In this document: positions 59,546 to 64,000 of the stretch, one piece after another
Layout of the letters: every line of letters starts with the position of its first letter
Position numbering within the stretch: the first letter of the stretch is position 1
Assembly (NCBI GenBank): GCA_928212115.1
Contig: CAKMRJ010005523.1
Coordinates: 139,128,071-139,192,070 of the forward strand
DNA from: Lactuca virosa
Taxonomy: Eukaryota; Streptophyta; Magnoliopsida; Asterales; Asteraceae
Direction: 5' to 3'
Length of the DNA stretch: 64,000 nt
Made by a program: the position numbers and the translations under genes
The notes under the pieces: model-generated
The model's database searches: none
What the model saw: the letters and a program-made list of their open reading frames with translations, nothing else
Told to the model about the DNA's origin: nothing

Positions 59546-60413
59546 ATAGATATTTTAGAAACTTGTAATAGATAAATGTAATTGACATTTGATGATTAAG
59601 TAATGGATATTTATTTATGAGTATTGTTTACTATCTTTTGTTAATTGTTTATCTTGTCTTTCATATTTTCATGTTTTACTTCCAGAATAATTGGATTATT
59701 CAAATTATCCACAGTTGGTCATACTTTGGAAGTAAGTAGTGAATTAAGACTATTATGAATTGGCTTGTAGATTGTCTAAGTGTTTAGACATAGCAATGGT
59801 TTGCTGCAACGTTCATGAGTACTCCTGAAATGGGGATTTGAGTACTAGATTAAACCTACGCTCATTTGAATTACTTCATGGAATTTATCACGAGTAATTA
59901 TGAGACGATAATACCGTATAGTCTTTAAACCGAGAGATATGAGTTGTTGTTTACGAGTTGGTTATGCATTGATAATGCTTAAACGCATCAGTAACTTGAT
60001 GTTATAAAACGTATTGTTGTGTATGATTTTATGAGTAAATAGTACAAGCATATAAGTCAAAGTTTATATGTTCCTTTTATCCCAAGGGGTAAAAGCGATA
60101 TCTTGGGCCCCTCGATGATTTTGTGTTGACTTATGTGTCGGGCCCGGTCAGGACTGAATTGATGTGTTCAATTAAGTTCTTCGTCATACAAATCAGAATT
60201 CGGGAAACAAAGTATTAGACAATAAGAATGATTTTGTTCCATGTCTTTGTCCACATGATATCTTGCAGAACGGAGGATTATATGATCCCTTATCTTAAGG
60301 ATACACGACTGACTAGTTCAGAGTTCGACAGCGGCTTTTGAAAGCTACGATTATTGGTCAAATTTTGAAGTCATACTTGCAATTATAGTTATTAGACTTA
60401 TCAAGTGGGAGAC

Positions 60414-61240
60414 TATTGGATTAAGTGTCTAAGACCATAACTATAATTGGTATGTACTTGATTTGATAGTAGCATGGTCCTTTTAGGTTGCCTTCACCCT
60501 AGCAACTTGACATGATGACTTTTGGAGAGAGAGGTTAAGTTTATTATTTGGAATAATAAATTGATTTATTAATGTGTTATGGAAATAATATATTAATTAG
60601 AAATCATGTTATTTAATTAGTATTTAATCATAAATTAATTTGGAATTAATTTTGGGATTAAAGGAACTGATTAAAAGAACAGGGTCTGTTTTGCAAATCA
60701 TTGATAGTTGTGAAACTGGGCTGATGGACTTCTTAATTAGGAGTGGACGAAAATCTATAGGGAGGCCCTATAGATTTCGTCCAAGGCTTCTTAGTGGGAG
60801 GTCCATGGGCTGCTTAAGCCTTAAGCAGTAAATTAGGGTTTCCTCCTGAAACCTTAGCAGCCTGCAGCTATATAAAGAACCCCATGGCTTAGGATTTTCA
60901 GCTAATGCTTGCTAAGAAGAAACCATAGCCGAAATTCTAAGAGCTTCCTCCTCTCTCCTTCTCATCTTCTTGCTATTGGTGTTTATGAGCCATTAGAGGT
61001 ACAACATTTGAGGCACTAAGCTTTCAAGAGTCAAGGATCTACTAAGAGTTCTTCTTATTACTACATAACAAGCAAGGTAAAATCAAAACCCTTTTTGTTA
61101 TATGATTTTCGAAATTGTATGCTAGATCTAGGGTTTATTGCTTTGGTATTCAATTGCATGTTCAACTAGTGAAAAACTTAGATCCAAAGCAATTAGGGTT
61201 GCATGATCACATAAGATGTAGTTCTGCTCATAACCCATCA
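60414..61240 (+). repeat. 3' LTR of the copia element
   Basis: It begins TATTGGATTAAG, so the usual TG start has become TA, and ends AACCCATCA next to the duplication CCTTA. A PPT-like 'aagtgggagac' precedes it. It has the same TATA box (about 60867-60877) and inverted block as the 5' LTR. Confidence 0.88.
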
Positions 61241-61245
61241 CCTTA

Positions 61246-63159
61246 CATGTCCATTATGGCAATTTTCTTTCAAGAAAGAAATTAAAAAACAAATGAGTTA
61301 GTGATCATCGGATTATGTCATGTGTGACATGATAGCACATCTAATATTATTGTACTTTCTAAAAATTTGTTTTTTTTAACAATTTTTCCATAATAAAGTA
61401 TATTGTTTTGTTGTGTGTGACTGATTTGCCTCTGAAATTCTAAATCTTTAACAGAGAAAAAAAACTTCAAAACAATGCAATAAATAGCATTCTACTTTCA
61501 AAAATATTGAGTTTTGCTTGTTTTGCCCCTACTCTAAAAACTACTTTTATACATTTTTTGGAAATATCCACTTACTTCATATATTTACTTTGAATATTCA
61601 CCATTTATTAACACATTTACATAGTAAATTTAGTGTATATTTAATATAAAAAGGACTATTCCTGTAAATCTACTTGAACAGAGACCATTTTTGTAAAAAT
61701 ATTATAGCAAAGACCATTACTGTAGATTTACTATATCATGTACCATTCTAGTAAACTTACTTGAAAAGGGACCATTCATCGTTTTAACACCTTCTAATGA
61801 AGTATTTTCATTTCGTTCAGATTTTGAGATAGTGACTATGTCAAGTAGAAATGTGTAATTGTATATATTTTAAATTGCATTCGAAAACCGTTTTTCTCTA
61901 ATGAAGATATTTACTATTTTATATTAGTTTATGAATGAATACTTTGATTTTTTTTTAATTTATAGTTTTAATCATCTACTCATGTTTTATTTTTTTTTAT
62001 GATATCAATTTTTATGTTAACTTATCTTTTTTTTATGTGTCGGATTTATATAACTATATATGCATTTTTTATATGTTCCATGCGTTTAATGCGGGTCATA
62101 ATCTAGTTCTTATTTTATATCAACTATGTTAGAGACTCGTGTATTACATGGGTTGACAACATGGAAAATAAAACTATATTGCTAAAATATGAAAAATATA
62201 AAAATACAATACTAAAATATGATTGAAATATTGAAAATATGAAAGATTATGAAAGTACAATGGTGAAAAGATATGAATTATAACTTTTATATTCTTCATT
62301 TGTTTGTATTGCAAAATTTTACTTTGAATGTAGAATGATATTATGTTTTACTAAATTTAAACACAAAGACCCACACAAACATGGATAAATAGTAAGAGGT
62401 TAGAAATACAATGTTGAATTAGTAAAAAGTTTAAAAGTAGAATGTTGAACTATGATTTTTTCTGTGAGTAGAGGATACTACCCGTTTCATAGTGTATTTC
62501 ATTGTGTAGCACAAGGATTAAAACTTGAGTTGCGGTAACAATTGGACTTACAAAAAAATGCCAATTTGATATAGTTGTTATAATACGTAACCTCTAATAT
62601 ATATTAAAACAAAAACCTTACGACATCATCTTAAACAATAAGGGCATTTGATTGAATTGCATCCCTATCTTTTCCAACTTTAGATATTTTGCTGACATCA
62701 CCCTTCACTGCATTTAATTCTGATAATCTTTAATATCTTCCAATCAATTACCTTTTCGAAATGGAATGTATTTAATTCTAATAAAAGCATCCCAATTTTA
62801 AAACAAAATTTTCTGTCATTCCTTTTTTAAATCTAATCCCATATACAGGAATTGTTAATTGCGTGTTTAAATTGAATTTCTTCCATAGATCTCTGATCTT
62901 AGAAAATTTCGAGTGTTGAATTTTAAAAATTCAGGATTTTGCGTTAACTGAATTGCTCTTCCATTTTAGCCTTTATTATCATGCAAAATATAGAGATTGA
63001 AATTTGAAAATCAAATTCATTTCTTCGTTTTCTTATATATATATGGAATTGTAAAGGAAGTTGAATTAAATTATCATGAGTAATCTAAACTTCTCATTGT
63101 AACATTTTTTTAACAATGTAATTTTTATCTTTTTGCTTGAACAAGTCACTTGATGATTT
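61246..63159. other. AT-rich DNA between the two VAMP71-like segment copies
   Basis: There is no gene. 'gcgtttaatgcgggtcataatctag' around 62080-62104 has the look of a Helitron 3' end (small hairpin, then CTAG, followed by T). 'tctaatatatattaaaac' at about 62595-62612 has the look of a Helitron 5' end (TC plus an AT-rich start). Both are weak, short matches. The remainder is low-complexity AT-rich sequence. Confidence 0.4.
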
Positions 63160-63400
63160 GCAGAATATGGACAAAGTAGATGACACATTATTTTTTGCAG
63201 GAAGGATTCCTTTTTCTTTTCTTGAAGACATTCATCAAAAGTTTGTCAGGAATTAGGTTCGAGCAGTATTATCAGCCCAGGCTTATTGCATGAAGGATGA
63301 ATTTTCAAGGGTTCTTAATCAACAACTAGAGTATTACTCAAATGATCCTAATGCAGATAGGATAAACCGTATAAAATGTGAAATGAGCCAAGTCAGCAAC
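63160..63400 (+). pseudogene. VAMP71-type longin R-SNARE exon fragment (copy B)
   Basis: Second copy of 40287-40515 with the same acceptor-like border ('ttttttgcag'). It encodes RIPFSFLEDIHQKFVRN, then a TAG at 63255-63257 where copy A reads on, then KDEFSRVLNQQLEYYSNDP and ADRINRIK. It retains CAA (Gln) after GAAATGAGC, where copy A has TAA. Broken codons differ between the copies, so they decayed independently after duplication. Confidence 0.8.
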
Positions 63401-64000
63401 TTCTTCTTCTTCTTTTACAATTAAAATCATACATTTTTAATTATTTCAACATATATATCAGATCCCCCATTAACCAGTTATTCTAAACCATTTAAGTTTT
63501 CATAATAGTAACGTCCTATAAATCAGAAAATTACCAATTAATTTGAAATTTTGAATCAATATAATTGATATCTTTCTTTTTTCCAGCTAAATATCCAAAA
63601 ATCTCCTATATGATATCTTAGGATCCTTGTTTTTTTTGGAAATAATGGTTTCCTTATTCAAAAACACCTATATATACGATTGCATTGAAGCTGTTATTCT
63701 CACGATTTTGGATTGAGGCATACGATTTCTGGTGTTCTTCTTCAACGGTCTTCTTCTCCAATTTTTTTTCCAGTTATATTCTTAAACTGACGAAAAATTA
63801 ACCATGGATTTGTGTATACAACATTAACATGGAATTAGAAATAGTACTGATTCTATAATACATTATAACATAAATTACAATTTATATTCTCAAGCTATAG
63901 TCCTAAAATATGACGTTTTTTTAATTTTTTTTTTTCAAATTTTTTATCTAGAAAACACTAATAGGAACCTTACATGTCTATTATGGCAATGTTCTTTCAA
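63401..64000 (+). repeat. Duplicated segment B without the MITEs or copia insertion
   Basis: It matches 40516-40790 and 41752-42028, then continues across the empty copia site ('gaaccttacatgt', about 63968-63980) into sequence matching 61241-61278. The window ends inside it. The copy therefore shows what segment A looked like before three insertions. Confidence 0.85.

Larger units (their letters stand above)
42029..61240 (+). mobile_element. Ty1/copia element with intact ends, containing two nested insertions
   Basis: The 5' LTR is 42029-42843 and the 3' LTR 60414-61240. The element is flanked by a perfect CCTTA duplication (42024-42028 and 61241-61245). Internal order is PBS, long leader, gag, protease, integrase, RT, RNase H. 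It is interrupted by a gypsy element (44745-50583) and another LTR element (51779-57425). Without the nested parts it is about 7.7 kb. A match to the empty site exists at about 63971-63975 in the second segment copy. Confidence 0.92.

Overview
This window looks like repeat-rich nuclear DNA of a flowering plant. The grounds are: an intron-containing nuclear gene for a mitochondrial complex I subunit, a PPR-protein relic, VAMP71-type longin exon fragments, TTTAGGG telomere-type repeats inside a MITE, and many Ty1/copia and Ty3/gypsy LTR elements primed by tRNA-Met (TGGTATCAGAGC). CGACGAGT palindromes beside the copia primer sites recall lettuce and other Asteraceae repeats. That last point is recollection, not proof.

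Left third (1-29039): a chain of nested retrotransposons whose left halves all lie outside the window. From outside in: (1) a minus-strand gypsy element, of which the 5' LTR (26848-29039) and a stub of leader remain; (2) in that leader, a minus-strand copia element (5' LTR 25724-26552, gag and integrase relics to about 22666); (3) in its integrase, a second minus-strand gypsy element (5' LTR 20205-22665, gag, protease, start of RT); (4) in its RT, a plus-strand Sirevirus-type copia element (integrase, RT and RNase H 403-3216, TCCGGA-rich spacer, very long extra downstream gene, 3' LTR 17257-17886); (5) inside the Sirevirus, a copia LTR (1-402) and a decayed gypsy element (about 4802-13932) that splits the extra gene.

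Middle (29040-42028): the gene-bearing part. It holds a PPR relic, an eight-exon minus-strand gene for the complex I 23 kDa (TYKY/NDUFS8) subunit with a one-base insertion in exon 5, a truncated minus-strand copia element, a possible LTR remnant, and a VAMP71-like exon fragment followed by two MITE-like inverted repeats lodged in TA microsatellites.

Right third (42029-64000): one copia element with intact ends and a CCTTA target duplication (42029-61240). It contains a non-autonomous gypsy element (44745-50583, TSD GTTAC) and a second LTR element (51779-57425), which itself holds a solo gypsy LTR (52861-54969, TSD GAATC). After it comes intergenic DNA and a second copy of the VAMP71-like segment (63160-64000), which preserves the empty target site of the copia insertion.

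The only conventional host gene is the complex I subunit. The most unusual pattern is a set of 127-147 bp hairpin units inside the 4.8-13.9 kb gypsy element: their inverted arms differ from copy to copy but stay self-complementary around a shared loop sequence.
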